A stretch of 64,000 nt of DNA from Yponomeuta sedellus (GCA_934045075.1 OW203734.1:4026269-4090268); one strand, 5' to 3'; numbered from the stretch's first letter, positions 10,388 to 21,115 are shown. Translations and numbers: made by a program. The notes: a model not told the origin generated them from the sequence alone.

Positions 10388-10565
10388 ACTCGCTAACGGT
10401 GAAGGAAAACGTCGTGAAGAAACCTCGTGGTCAAATACATCAGCGCTTGACATAGCCAATCTGCGGTGGGCACGAGTGGTAATGAAGCCCACACTCTCTC
10501 TCTGAGAGAAGGCCAGTACCTTGCACTGGGACCATATGATAGGCTACACAAATAAAAGCTTTTTA
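10388..10565 (+). mobile_element. SINE-3 3' half
   Basis: Runs from GTGAAGGAAAACGTCGTGAAG through CCTCTCTCTGAGAGAAGGCC-like sequence to ATAGGCTACACAAATAAA. Confidence 0.65.
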
Positions 10566-10847
10566 GGGTTACGTAGAGTAACAAGGGACCCTATACTTTC
10601 GTCATATCCATCCATCTGTCTCTCTGTCAGTCTGGTTGCATCTCAGCACAAAGACCACAAGTACTAGAAATAGTGCCTCCTATTTAGTTTGTGGCTAGGT
10701 ACCTGGAAGGTGAAGAGTATAGCGCAAAATTTTGCGGTGCCCCTCATCTACGTCACACGATGGAAAGATAAGAATATTCTTTATTCAGAAGTGATGTTGC
10801 GTTTAGGTTTGGTCAACGACTAAGTTAAACGAAAATTGTGCACACTA

Positions 10848-10997
10848 ATAAAGTCCCCAAGATACAGGCCTAGCCTAGTTTGGGGACTGCCGGTAAACAT
10901 AAAACAATTTTTTGTCATACCCTCCACTGTCTATTTAAAAGGTATTTCAATGTGTATTGTCTTCTTGGAAATAAACTATTTACTTACTTACTTACTA
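10848..10997 (+). mobile_element. LINE 3' UTR remnant with (ACTT)n tail
   Basis: Matches the 3' end of the LINE at 39179-41057: CCCCAAGATACAGGCCTAGCC against CCCCACGATACAGGCTAGGCC, and an AAATAAACTATT end. Only the terminal part is present. Confidence 0.6.
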
Positions 10998-11039
10998 TTA
11001 TACCAGAGCACACATCATAAAACATGTAAATATACAGAG

Positions 11040-11285
11040 CTATTTTAGAGGCTAAAAATTCCACCCATGCCGGGATTTGAACCCGCGACCTCTGGCTATC
11101 CGTGCCAGCGCTCTTTCCAACTGAGCTAATGGGCGACTCACCGGCCATCAGTGAAATTTCGAACCTTTTTACACTATTCTCTGTTACCTACATGAATCCC
11201 GGCATGGGTGGAATTTTTAGCCTCTAAAATAGGTTTTTAAAATTGTCCTTAGCACGGGTTAGTGCATTAAAAATAAAAATAGTAT
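11040..11285 (+). mobile_element. SINE-1 with inverted 5' segment and TSD
   Basis: From the left, the element reads reversed from the CCTCTAAA block back to its 5' leader, then forward from AATCCCGGCATGGG to the 3' tail (TTAGTGCATTAAAAATAAAAA). The whole lies between AAATATACAGAG (11028-11039) and AAACATACAGAG (11286-11297), a 12 bp target duplication with one mismatch, so both segments entered together. Confidence 0.85.
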
Positions 11286-11402
11286 AAACATACAGAGTAC
11301 AATTGGCGCCCTTATTGCTAAAAGCAAAAGAATTAAAAGAAAGCTAATGATTGTATAGGTGCGTATTTACGAACGCGCACAGACGCTAGGCGTTAACAGT
11401 AT

Positions 11403-11586
11403 AAGGCTGGGCGCACCCAGACTATTCAAAAAAGACGTTGAAAGAGTTATTATGGGTGAGAAATGCCAAGGAATGGAGCGAATAGTTGCGTCGCAGCATG
11501 CGGCGGGGGCCTATGTCTGTCCTGCCCTGTACTGAACTGTGCTGCGCTGTGCTGCGTTCGCCTGCGGCTCAGCATGCGCCCAGCCT
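11403..11586. mobile_element. Short TIR element (MITE candidate)
   Basis: The ends AGGCTGGGCGCA and TGCGCCCAGCCT are perfect 12 bp inverted repeats about 180 bp apart. The interior is GC-rich with a CTGTGCTGCGCTGTGCTGCG run. No TSD is obvious. Confidence 0.55.
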
Positions 11587-11643
11587 AATTATTTCTTATG
11601 TTGTGCCATAACATAAAGCATTATTTTTACACTGGACGTTACT

Positions 11644-12000
11644 CTGGCACTGCAGCGTCCGAGTGGTACCTTCAACTATCTAGTATAAGTGAATGTGCCA
11701 CTGGACGTTGTATTAAGTAGATGCAAATAGTAGATGCCATAAAGCGTTCTCTATCTATCAATCTAAATGCTTCGGCCTTTGCATCTACGTAATGAGATGA
11801 TTTATACGGCGTCCAGTGGCAACTTCACTCACGCTAAGTGAGTGAAAGGACTATTCAAACGCTGCAGTGCCTGGGAGATTGTTTTAGATGGAGTAGGCTT
11901 GTCCAGCACCTATACATACTATGGTATAGATTTTAGGCAAACCTACTTCATCTAAAGCAGATGGTATAGGCAACAGCTTAGTCGGCCTAGCTCACAGGTA
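11644..12000. mobile_element. SINE-3 distal tails as inverted pair
   Basis: A forward copy of the distal tail (GCACTGCAGCGTCCGAGTGG to AAGTAGATGCAAA, 11648-11731) faces a reversed copy (11781-11920) that continues into AGTAGGCTTGTCCAGCACC. The same tail is seen at 14610-14705, 17924-17996, 36300-36400 and 63105-63191. Confidence 0.65.
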
Positions 12001-12004
12001 AGCG

Positions 12005-12077
12005 GTAATTGCCAAGTGAGTAGCTCAATTGACTCAGAAGCGAGAGACCCGGGTTCCATTTTTAGTGCGGGGATGTA
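12005..12077 (+). mobile_element. SINE-3 head fragment
   Basis: Degenerate tRNA-like head: AGTGAGTAGCTCAATTGACTC, AGCGAGAGACCCGGGTTCCA and a GGGATGTACC end. Confidence 0.5.
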
Positions 12078-12338
12078 CCTTTTAATTTGTTTATTTTCAC
12101 ACTTACGTTCATTTGTAGTAGCAGAGGTGGCTGGAAATCAGCGCTTTGGGCGAATGCCCTCAGCACAATGCTGAGCTGCCTGCCTGCTGGCCACAGAGCA
12201 TATAAATAAGAGACGGGACCTCCCTATATGCTTTTGTAATGAGTTTAGCCCCGTTAGCAATACCAACCAATAGAGCAAAAATGCAATGTCAAAAGTGCTA
12301 CCAACATAACAACTTGTCTGTGCATTAGGGACGTCCAC

Positions 12339-12586
12339 TTACATTGGTACTACATTTATCGATATCGATAAATTTTCATCCAGGGGCTCCGCAGTTAGCC
12401 TAATAAAATTAATAAAAATCAATGTTTTCAATAAAACGACAAATGAAATTAGTATTTTATTATTGATTATCAAATCACAATAATTGTGGTCAAGGTCTAT
12501 TGAATTTATTTCAGCAGCTATTTGGTTTTTCCTTAGAGGTGTCCAATCTGAGCGAACTTCATCAATCGGTGGTTTGGATTCAGGTG
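12339..12586 (-). CDS. THAP gene candidate exon F
   Basis: Acceptor GATTTCAG; entered in phase 1 it reads APESKPPIDEVRSDWTPLR and then IDLDHNYCD, with stop at 12339. A consensus donor (AAT|GTAAGTGG) at 12343 may instead splice it onward. The last third is AT-rich and less protein-like. Confidence 0.45.
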
Positions 12587-13861
12587 CTGAAATCGTCAAA
12601 AAAAGTTAAGTGGAGTCGTTATTGATTATTAATTTGTTGGTAAACTATGCTACTTACCGGGATAGTTCTGATAAATATGCTGAGATTCCAGGCCACAATA
12701 ATTGTGGTCAAACCCTACTGGACCAATAGCAACAGCTGATATTTTGGCTGCTGTACAAGGTGCTGAAAATGATAACACTTTATAATTTATCAAAGTAAAC
12801 AAACTCTAGTTACAAAAAACTTCAGCGATACATGAAAAGTCTACGTACCAGAGTTGTTTTGTGAAGCTCGACAACTAATAGGTTTTTGTATAGCTGAATC
12901 TGAAAATGAACAATTGCAAGAATAGTCCGAAAAAAAAAATAGTTTGTTCCTGTTTACCACATAACTGCATAATTGACTATATAACTATCAAATACATTTT
13001 TATAAAAAAATATTTGAAGTTAAAAATTAGTAAAAAAAATATTTTAGTAATTCCAATCACTAACCAGTTTCAAGTGATGCGACGTGGCTACGTGGTAAGG
13101 AAACTCAGCTAGTAAGTAATCAGGAAGAGGAGGCGCATTTATAAGTAGAGAAGATACAGCCCTGTAAAAAAATGTTTATCAAAGTATGTACGTATTAAGA
13201 CGTAATAATAATATTGCGTTCTAAATGACGGAGCAAAATATATTCAAATGTTCGACGTAAAGCAAGGCGTATTTTGTGTTTTATTACATAATTATTCATG
13301 GAATGTAGTAAGTGTTACATTATAAGTTTATAACACAACTCACCATTTCTTTAATCGGCTTCCTTTTAAAATAGTTGTAAAAATCTTTCGGCCGGAAATG
13401 ATCTCTACAAACATATTTATGTTGGTGGAGTTTTTCGATGGGGATATACGATATAAGATCTTCCACAATTTTCACCCATTGTCTGCATCTAAAAAAAAAA
13501 ACATCATTCAATGCAGCCACTAATAGTGCATGGTTGAAACATTGTTATGGCTTACAGCAATTCACCCGTCATACACTGAGTAGTAATTCTGACCAAGGTA
13601 CTTATCAGATATTTTTTTATCGATATTGAATATGTGTATGGCACATCACTATGACATTGAAACATCTGAGTATTTTTCTCATAGTATATTAATTACGTTA
13701 TTTAACATAATTTATGATCTTGCTCTTGTGCAAGATGACAAAAACTGTAGCCAGAAATACTTACCGGTCTTCATCCCTAGGAAATTTACCCATAAACTTT
13801 CTTTTGGTACCCTTTGACCGGCTGCATCTTATTTTACAAATGGCACAAGTTCGACACCATC
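12339..13861 (-). CDS. THAP-domain protein gene (candidate, six exons)
   Basis: THAP proteins use a C2CH zinc module to bind DNA. Exons A and B together give the domain in order: CKIRC (first zinc cysteines), KFMGKFP (the conserved FP), CRQWV (conserved Trp), YVCRDHF (C..H zinc ligands), DFYNYF. Exons C to F follow downstream on the minus strand, each with AG/GT borders, and D, E and F share intron phase 1. Exons E and F both contain DHNYC and have symmetric phases, suggesting exon duplication. Exon A has no in-frame Met, so a short first exon is missing. The B-C junction is out of frame in my reading, so the gene may be broken, or a small exon or splice choice has been missed. The family is well supported; the whole structure is not. 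Confidence 0.65.
12658..12762 (-). CDS. THAP gene candidate exon E
   Basis: 105 bp, acceptor TTTTCAG, donor CCCG|GTAAGTAG, phase 1 on both sides. Only one frame is open: PCTAAKISAVAIGPVG then FDHNYCGLES. Confidence 0.5.
12849..12899 (-). CDS. THAP gene candidate exon D
   Basis: 51 bp between TTTTCAG and the donor CTCTG|GTACGTAG. In the frame required by exon E it reads SAIQKPISCRASQNNS. Confidence 0.45.
13065..13161 (-). CDS. THAP gene candidate exon C (frame conflict)
   Basis: Acceptor TTTTTTTACAG, donor ACTG|GTTAGT, 97 bp. Its length agrees with the phases of exons B and D, but that frame hits TGA after about 13 codons. The neighbouring frame is open and reads AVSSLLINAPPLPDYLLAEF, which resembles the AVPSL stretch that commonly follows THAP domains. 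A frameshift, an unseen mini-exon or another splice site is needed. Confidence 0.4.
13344..13488 (-). CDS. THAP gene exon B (C-x2-H half)
   Basis: The acceptor has a strong pyrimidine tract (T12AG) and the donor is GAAATG|GTGAGTTG. 145 bp; its first base completes the Arg codon begun in exon A, giving RCRQWVKIVEDL and then HKYVCRDHFRPKDF. It ends in phase 0. Confidence 0.75.
13765..13861 (-). CDS. THAP gene exon A (N-terminal zinc cysteines)
   Basis: The start follows CATTGATAG, the donor is GACCG|GTAAGTAT. It encodes WCRTCAICKIRCSRSKG and then KFMGKFPRDED with two bases of an Arg codon left over. The upstream frame reaches a stop without Met, so translation must begin in an earlier exon. 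Confidence 0.65.
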
Positions 13862-14327
13862 CTATCAATGCCAATATTAAAAGAAAATCACTAAACACTG
13901 TACAACAAGATACACACAGCTAGATATTGAACAAACTTAAAACACAAAAATTTTAACTAGAAAACGTTCTAATATGTGCCGCGTTCCGCCATATTTGTTA
14001 TGTTTTCAGTTTGACATTGACAGCAAAGAAAGAGTAAGTAGTATTAAAGAGTGAGACAAAAATATGTCCGCCATTAAAACGGGGCTAAATGCGAACAAAA
14101 ATTTCAAAGTTCCTACTTGCGCTAGGCTGCTGCTGGCGTTTGCAGAAACAATGGCCACACCGTGAAGTATGTGAGTTAAGTTAATTATATTTATTTTTTA
14201 GGTCTATATTTCTTTTGTGTTTGAAGATTTCATGTTGCAATGTGGTGGACAAATGTGTGTGTTTCTGTTGATTCAATAAATGGTTACTTTTTTTCTAGTT
14301 GAAAACCACAAGCTTACATTGAAGGTG

Positions 14328-14705
14328 ATACGGTGGTAGCTCAGTGGATAGAACCATAGACTGGCAAGCGAGAGCCCCAGGTTCGATCCCGAGTGCGGGC
14401 ATGTACCAATGACTTTGTTTAATTTCAAAGTTACGTACATTTGCGAATTTGTAGTCGCAATACCACACGCTAACGGTGAAGGAAAACATCGTGAGGAAAC
14501 CCGCGGCTTGGTTGGCTCCGCACGTATTGACTAGTCTTTCCTGTGGGCTAGGCCAACTAAGCTGTCAGGGTGGTATAGGTGCTGGGCAAGCCTACACCAT
14601 CTATAAAACCATGTCCCAGGCACTACAGCGTCGGAGTGGTCCCTTCAGCCATCTAGTGTCAGTGAAGATACCACTGGACGCGGTATAAATCATCTCAATA
14701 AGTAG
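14328..14705 (+). mobile_element. SINE-3, near full-length copy
   Basis: tRNA-like head (GGTAGCTCAGTGGATAGAACC, AGCGAGAGCCCCAGGTTCG), the GGCATGTACCAATGACTTTG block, GGTGAAGGAAAACATCGTG, then a distal tail with ACTACAGCGTCGGAGTGG and CCACTGGACGCGG, ending AATAAGTAGATGCAAAAAGG. This copy defines the order of parts used for the other fragments. Confidence 0.75.
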
Positions 14706-15012
14706 ATGCAAAAAGGCCAATATTATTACATTGAAGGACAACATCGTGAGACTTATCTCTGTTGCCACTTAATACTAATATGTACTTGCTAAAGAAAATA
14801 TTTTTTTCTTTCATTCTGAGTCGGAGCGGTTACAAATCCTTAGAATCCCCTTTACAATGAGAACTCGCTTGATTAAAGAGTTGGCTTCCAGCTACATTTT
14901 AGATATGATACGACAGTGAAAGACTGAAATATTATGTACAGTTTGTACGCTGGAAGCACGGAGAGAAATTGCACAGGTTAAGAATTGTATAGTTAGAGAA
15001 CACTTTATCTTA

Positions 15013-15190
15013 TCTTATAATATAAAAATGAATCGCTGAATGTGTTGGTAAGCGCAAATCTCGAGAGCAGCTGAACCGATTTCGCTGATTCTTATTTAGA
15101 ATATTCCTTGAAGTACGAGGATGGTTCTTACGGAGAGGAAAATAAAAAAAAAAAGAATCGACAGTTAGGCGGTACGAAGTTTGTTGGGTC
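15013..15190 (+). mobile_element. Helitron-like fragment
   Basis: Begins CTTATAATATAAAAATGAATCG and contains AAGCGCAAATCTCGAGAGCAG and AGGATGGTTCTTACGGAG, ending GGGTCA without the terminal CTAGT. Copies at 17610-17815 (minus) and 53575-53755. Confidence 0.6.
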
Positions 15191-15381
15191 AAATTGTTGC
15201 CCAAATCAATTGTTATTTTTATTGTTAAGGCACTTTGGAGGCCAGACAAACATAAATATTTAATCATATATTTTTCAACGCCATGGTACTTCCTACCACT
15301 TCGCATTTGGATTCTCAGTTTCGAGCTCGGAAAACGATAGGAATCGGAATACACAAACATATGTTAAACGAATGTTACCGA

Positions 15382-15935
15382 CTTTTAGTCCGGATTTACT
15401 TACGGGTGTTGTTATATCGGAAAAGTCCGACCAAGTTTCGCTCCGATTCGCCGAGCTTAATCATGGTGAGCAGAGACGGAGCTCGCGTCACCGGTTGCTC
15501 GTCTCACACTACGGGCAAGCGCGCGGCGCGCCCGCGCCGAGATAGGTGGGGCGGGTGCCGATACTGGCTGCGGGGGATTCCCGCTGGCTTGCGCCGCAGT
15601 GCCTACTACTTTCCCGTCGTCAATGTCACTAGGTATGATGGCACAGACACAGCTCACGACATCTTCGTTCTTGCAGTGTCGATTTCGATATTCACTATTA
15701 CTGCACTTTCGTAGAACCGGTTTCCAGGCCGGCGGAAGAGCCCATCCACTGTCTCTATTGAAATTGCGCTTGCCCGTAGTGTGAGACGAGCAACCGACGA
15801 CGCGAGCTCCGTCTCTGCTCACCATGATTAAGCTCTGCGAATCGGAGCGAAACCTGGTCGGACTTTTCCGATATAACAACACCCGTAAGTAAATCCGGAC
15901 TAAAAGTCTACAATGTGTTGTGCTTACGAAAGTTT
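15382..15935 (+). mobile_element. Long Penelope-related hairpin element
   Basis: Arms at 15386-15510 and 15775-15900 are inverted copies from AGTCCGGATTTAC to a GTCTCACACTACGGGCAAGC end. Within each arm the frame reads MVSRDGARV then GCSSHTTGKR. The unequal centre is GC-rich; its minus strand continues as NFNRDSGWALPPAWKPVL, the conserved end of Penelope-type GIY-YIG endonucleases. An 8 bp ATGTTACC flanks it (15372-15379 and 15949-15956). Confidence 0.7.
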
Positions 15936-15949
15936 TGGTTCAAAATATA

Positions 15950-16325
15950 TGTTACCATTACACTAATGTAATGTTACGCTAACTAGCGCCACCAATCTAA
16001 TAAAAATCATAACATGTTTTTATAATACGTTTTTTTCTTGAGAAATCTTAATATCTGTGGTAACTATTTTTAGAACATACAGCCTAAAATGTAGTATATC
16101 CTAGGACTTTAATTGATTTCCGCTAAAAACTTCCGTTTTTGGCGGAAATCAATTAAGGTCCTAGGTTGTTGATCCTAGGTTCTGAAAATAGTTATAACAG
16201 TTGTTAAGTTTTCTCTGGTTAATTTTTCGATAAAAACGTAGTATAAAACATGTAATGATTTTTACCATAGTGGAGGCGCTAGTTGGCGCCTCTAAGCGCC
16301 TTAACGCTAATGTATGATTACCTAT
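15950..16325. mobile_element. Foldback MITE, about 370 bp
   Basis: Whole-element palindrome: ATTACACTAATGTAATGTTACG...AACTAGCGCC on the left matches the reversed right end; the centre 16098-16164 is a tight hairpin with CCTAGGACTTTAATTGATTT arms. No open frame of note. Confidence 0.7.
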
Positions 16326-16340
16326 TTTATTTATAAAAAC

Positions 16341-16505
16341 TGCCTGTACGTAATACAGAGAGTATTGTAAAGAGGTTCGAAATTTAACTGATGCCGGCGA
16401 GTCGCCCATTAGCTCAGTTGGGAGAGCGCTGGCACGGATAGCCAGAGGTCGCGGGTTCGAATCCCAGCATGGGTGGAATTTTAGCCTCTTAATAGGTTTT
16501 TAATA
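16341..16505 (+). mobile_element. SINE-1 copy
   Basis: Leader CTGCCTGTACGTAATACAGAG, head with GCTCAGTTGGGAGAGCGC and GGTTCGAATCCC, body to TTAATAGGTTTTTAA. The distal tail is lost. Confidence 0.85.
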
Positions 16506-16554
16506 TTCTTATTACCATTAATACTACCGGCGAACCCTTAGAAATATTGTTTTT

Positions 16555-16732
16555 GAACTAAAACTTTCGTAAGCACAACACATTGTAGACTTTTAGTCCG
16601 GATGTACTTACGGGTGTTGTTATATTGGAATAGTCCGACCAGGTTTCGCTCTGATGATTAAGCTCTGCGAATAGGAGCGAAACCTGGTCGGACTCTTCCG
16701 ATATAACAACACCCGTAAGTAGATCCGGATGT
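16555..16732 (-). mobile_element. Short hairpin element (Penelope-related)
   Basis: Reversed copy with the long end on the left (CTTTCGTAAGCACAACACATT) and arms meeting at GCTCTGATGATTAAGC. The interior is shorter than at 2203 or 15382. Confidence 0.75.
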
Positions 16733-16980
16733 TTTTCACAAAGAAAGGAATATTCTCTCAAAATATGGCTTAGCAATTCCCAAATCACCCTGTAGCGTAC
16801 TTGTACGTCTACAGAACGCAAGTACAAGTTGTAGATGAAAAGCGTCGGTAAATCATGTCGGGCACACGCGGAATTAAAGGATTCATAACGGAGTTAAAAG
16901 GAAAAATAAATAAGGAGCTTTACCTCTTACATCAACCAGGATTTAGGTCACCTTCTCGTGCCAGCTGTCCCAGTTGGTTA

Positions 16981-17306
16981 TGATGTCACTAACGAACAGT
17001 CTTTAACTGACAGCGAAAAAGGATGTGGTTCATAATTATAAAAAAAAAAAAACAAAATTTCTTAATTTCACGAACGGGATGCATTTAACAGCGGCGGGCA
17101 GTGACTGGAAGAATGGATATGACGTCACTATCGAACAGTATTTAACTGACTTTGAAAAAGGGTGTGGTTCATAATTATAAAGAAAAATACGAAGTTTCTT
17201 AATTTCACGAACGGGATACATTTAACAGCGGTAGGCAGTGACTGGAAGAATGGATAATGACGTCACTAACGAACAGTGTTAAACTGACTTCGAAAAAGGG
17301 TTAGGT
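16981..17306. repeat. 139 bp tandem repeat, about 2.3 copies
   Basis: The start motif GATG/ACGTCACTA.CGAACAG recurs at about 16982, 17121 and 17260, a constant 139 bp period. Each unit also contains GTGGTTCATAATTATAAA and TTCACGAACGGGAT.CATTT. Confidence 0.85.
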
Positions 17307-17609
17307 TCAACACCTAGTATAACATTTAAACACAGAGTAAAATATCATCTTATAGAAAAAAAAAATTATACACACGAAGAACACGTACAAATTCATAAAA
17401 TAATAGTAATAAAAATAACAAGAATACACTAGTATGCAGGACTAACATTAATACAAAAAAAAGTTGAGCTATGATCACTGAAGGAATGCCAATGCCATAA
17501 ATACTAAGAAAAGAACCGGGAAACAGTGTTTTTATATAATGCACTTATCTGCTTCTGAAAACATATAAAATGACCATGTAGGTAATAAACTAGTAAAATA
17601 TATTAAAAT

Positions 17610-17815
17610 ACTAGCTGACCCAGTGAACTTCGTACCGCTTATCATCGATTCTTTAAATTATTAAATTTAATGTTTTTGATTTTTCTTTCCGTAGGAACCA
17701 TCCTCGAACTTCAAGGAATGTTCTTAAAAAAGAATTGGCAGAATTGGTTCAGCTGATCTTGACATTTGCGCTTACCAACACTTTCAGCGATTTTTTTTTA
17801 TATTATAGAGAAAAA
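17610..17815 (-). mobile_element. Helitron-like element
   Basis: Reversed copy: on the minus strand it begins TATAATATAAAAAA, contains AAGCGCAAATGTCAAGATCAG and ends GGGTCAGCTAGTA. Confidence 0.6.
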
Positions 17816-17923
17816 TCACTTATAATAAAATTGGACATACTGCCGTACTTACACACACATGGGCCAACAAATACATTACCCTTATTTTAGGCTTTATGCT
17901 TTCCGATTTCCACTATGACCATC

Positions 17924-18432
17924 ACGGCGGCGTCCGAGTGGTCCCTTCACCCATCTAGTGTAAAAGATGTCACTGGACGTTGAATAAATCATCTCTTATT
18001 AATAAGGCGCTCCCCTTCTTCAGCTGTCTTTAAAAGAAAGGTTAAGGAGTTTTATCTGTCTCTGCAAGTTTAGTATTCGTGCATTCTCCTTTTCATTTTG
18101 TCTTTTCCGTTTGTCTCCATATAGGTACACAATATTGTATTTATTTCCTCATCGCGTAGATTGTTATTATAACGTATTTATGTAAGTTTATCATAACTAT
18201 ATATGTAACGGTTTCTGTAGGTATATTGTTATTTATATAAGTAGTGTATTAATATATTCATATTTGCACCGACTAGGTACCCGCCTCTCTTATTTCCTTA
18301 AGCAACTTTCCGTCGTAAGGTTGTCTGGAATAAATTGCTTTTAGCAATAAGGCCGCCAATTGTAGGTACTTGTATCTTTACATGTTTTATAATATGTGTT
18401 CTGGTTTACAATAAAGAATAATCTTATCTTAT
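17924..18432 (+). mobile_element. SINE-3 tail followed by LINE C-terminus and 3' end
   Basis: 17924-17996 is the SINE-3 distal tail. 18000-18070 looks like the end of a LINE ORF (a frameshifted KRKVKEFYLSLQV). 18300-18432 is a common LINE 3' UTR: TTAGCAATAAGGCCGCCAATTG, then ACAATAAAGAATAATC and a (TTATC)n tail; relatives at 33537-33665, 31205-31345 and 43145-43262. Confidence 0.6.
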
Positions 18433-18434
18433 CT

Positions 18435-18945
18435 CTAATTACGTGCATGCGAAGGCCAATGTTGTGTTATGGCCTGAAACATAGCCAGACATTCTTTATT
18501 CTCTTTTCCGAGTCAGAAGCGAGCAGGAAGTTAGAATGTTAGTTGCCTGCATAATGCATCGCCTGCCACAATTAATTAAAATGCTCTGCTGGGGAAAGTG
18601 GCCGGTCACGGCAACTTTATTGGCTGCTGTGTACTGTAGCTACTGTATAGCGCTGAATGAACTTTTAAAGAAAGGTCTTGAGTTTCTATAGTAGTTGATG
18701 AGGATTCCGCATAATTCGGAAGTTCCGCATTTTCGGAGTTCCTCAATCGTCACCGCTTCCCTATAAAAGAAAGTTAAAATAAGTCTCTACCGCTTACGCT
18801 TCCTCTTAGATCAAGATTAATTTTCATCGCACGTGTGCGTAAGTAAAGTCATGTAAGCAGCCAATAGCAACATCACTGCGATCGGCCATAGCAACAAAGG
18901 AACGAGAAGTCACTCTCTTTCTCAATTTTCCTATTCCTCATCTGC
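18435..18945. other. Gene-free stretch
   Basis: Moderately complex sequence without coding frames or recognised repeats. Possibly single-copy intergenic DNA. Confidence 0.4.
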
Positions 18946-18949
18946 ATCC

Positions 18950-19575
18950 TCTTCCTCAACCTCACCCGCATCCTCTTGCTCACAAATATATTCTCATCCT
19001 CATCCAAATCGCCTTGTTCACACACAGATTCTCATCCTCTCGCTTACACATAATCTTCATTCTCATTCGCATTCTCTTGCTCACAAAAATATATTCTTAT
19101 CGTCATCCGCATCTTCTTGCTCACAAATATATTCTAATCTTCATTCGCATCCTGTTGCTTACAAATATATACCCATCTTTATCCGCGTCCTCTTGCTCAG
19201 ACATAGATCCTCATACTGATCTGCGTCCCGTTGCTCACACATAGATTCTCGTCTTCGTCCGCATTCTGTTGCTCACAAATATATTCTCACCTTCATCTTC
19301 ATCGCCTTGTTCAAACAAAGGTTCTCATTTTCATCCGCATCCTCTTGCTTACACATAGATCTTCATTCTTTTTTGCATCCTCTTGCTCACAAAACTATAT
19401 TCTTATCGTCATCCGCATCTTGTTGCAAATATAATAATATGGTCATCTTTACCCGCGTCCTCTTGCTCACACATAGATCCTCATACTGATCTGCGTCCAC
19501 TTGCTCACACATAGATTCTCGTCTTCATCCGCATTCTGTTACTCATGAATATATCCTCATATTCACCCGCATCCT
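18950..19575. repeat. Degenerate 35-45 bp minisatellite
   Basis: About fourteen diverged units built on TCATCCGCATCCTCTTGCTCACAxATA with alternating ATTCTCAT or ATCCTCAT ends. Spacing varies by a few bases, so frames across it (ILLLTNIY, SSASSC types) shift and are not taken as coding. Confidence 0.85.
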
Positions 19576-19796
19576 CTACCTTTGTGCACGTCACTTTCTT
19601 CTGCTTCTCATAAACGCGGTTCAAAAAATGTGTTAAGTACACTTTGTGCCAGGGCTACTATAACATAAAGGATTATTTAGGTGACAATGATGTCTGGAAT
19701 TAAAGCCAGTACGTTGCACGAGTTCTAAATGTAAGCATGTTGTAATAATTATGTAAGCCCTGTAAATAAGGGCCTTGAAAAGACAGCTTGGAGCAG

Positions 19797-20052
19797 GTGG
19801 CATATTTTCGAGCGCTTCCGTTAAGCCGTTGGTGCCGGCTGTCATGTAATGGCGGTCGTTAAGCCATGTCAGAGGCCTTATGGGCGGCTTGATCACTTCT
19901 GACAGTAAGGCCTACCTCTGTCTTACAATCCTCCACCAACCCGGACTTGAAGTCACCCGGATTTCCCCCGTGGTGGCGTATAGCCTAACTTTCCCGCAAT
20001 TCAGGAAGAGGCCCGTGCCCCAGCAGTGGGGACATACAAAGGGTTGATACCA
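19797..20052 (+). mobile_element. 5S-like SINE, head truncated
   Basis: Starts at TTCGAGCGCTTCCGTTAAGCC just past the 5S-like head and runs to GGGGACATACAAAGGGTTG. An 11-base insertion sits in the CCCGGACTTG region. Confidence 0.8.
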
Positions 20053-20518
20053 AACGGGGCCCAAATTCAAGAACGTAAGTCATTGCGAAATATCAATATT
20101 GGTGCCACCTGCAATGCTTAGTAGTTAAGGGTGTTGGTAATTTTTATTATAGCGCATTTTATAAACGTCTTAGGTCTGAGATGGAAATAATAATGATTTT
20201 CTACAACGCGGTGCATTAAAAGTTTAAAACTTATCTGCCACATCCACAAATAACAAAGTTTCCTCGACACGAACAGAAGTTAAACAAAAAGTGCTTCTAT
20301 CGCTCAAGGCGTAAGGTGGGAAAACGATTAATCATTAGTTTTCTTTTAGTTACGGTGAGTTCAGGTTTTTCTTTCGTAGAGTTATCGATGCTAGCATATA
20401 GATATTTTTTTATGGTTAAGTCGACACCACATTTTTTTTCGTTTATTTATTTTTCATATGCACAACATAAAACTATGTTGTAGTTAATATGTGAAAGGAA
20501 GTATGTTTGTTCGATCGA

Positions 20519-20655
20519 TCGATATCGATATCAACACTTCTATGTCCCCCCTGCTGTGGCACGGGTCTCTTCCTGCATCACAGGAAAGATAGGCCATATT
20601 CCACCACGGGGGCCAAGTCCGGGTTGGTAGAGGATTGTAAGACAGTGGCGGTTTG
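20519..20655 (-). mobile_element. 5S-like SINE, 3' fragment
   Basis: Reversed 3' end starting GATATCGATATCAACACTTC, up to ATTGTAAGACAGTGGCGG. The first part is shared with the fragments at 51062-51107 and 52163-52208 beside the (CCTGT)n arrays. Confidence 0.75.
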
Positions 20656-20699
20656 TTCAGCCAGTTATAATACGTGTATCTGCGAATTATAAATAATAA

Positions 20700-20970
20700 A
20701 TAAATAAATATTCATGGACATATTACACAGATCTCGTTAGCCCCATACTAAGTAAAACTAAATGAATTGTGTTATAGGTGTATATTTATTGTACTCGTAT
20801 TAAATCTCGACGATAGATTTAATACGAGTACAATAAATACATAGATAACATCCAAGACCCGAGACAAACTAGAAAAGTTCGTTTCCTAGTTTGACCCGGC
20901 CGGGGATCGAACCCGAGACCTTCGGTTTTACAGTCAACGTGCCAAACCGCTGCGCCACCGAGACCGTCAA
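20700..20970 (-). mobile_element. SINE-2 copy with 25 bp-arm palindrome
   Basis: Reversed tail and head (head at 20893-20970). In the middle, TTTATTGTACTCGTATTAAATCT is repeated inverted around a 7 base loop, an extra fold absent from the copy at 1591. Confidence 0.75.
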
Positions 20971-20974
20971 TTTG

Positions 20975-21115
20975 TAGTAGCATTACCTTACGCTAACGCA
21001 AGTAAAACATTGTGAGGAAATCTGCTGCTTCGTTAACTCCGCATGTGTCGACTTGTCTTTGATGTAAGTTAAGCCGAATAAGTTGACAGGATGGTATAGG
21101 TGCTGGTCAAGAAAT
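20975..21115 (+). mobile_element. SINE-3 middle fragment
   Basis: Contains the TTTGTAGTAGCATTACC block, a CATTGTGAGGAAATCTGCTGC segment and ACAGGATGGTATAGGTGCTGG. Confidence 0.6.

Noticed and set aside
16640..16700. Hammerhead with a perfect CTGATGA in the short hairpin copy
   Set aside because: About ten unpaired bases separate it from stem I, and sister copies read CCATGAT there; it arose from a local deletion.
18950..19575. CRISPR-like array
   Set aside because: Units differ throughout and no constant repeat alternates with unique spacers; also a eukaryotic context.
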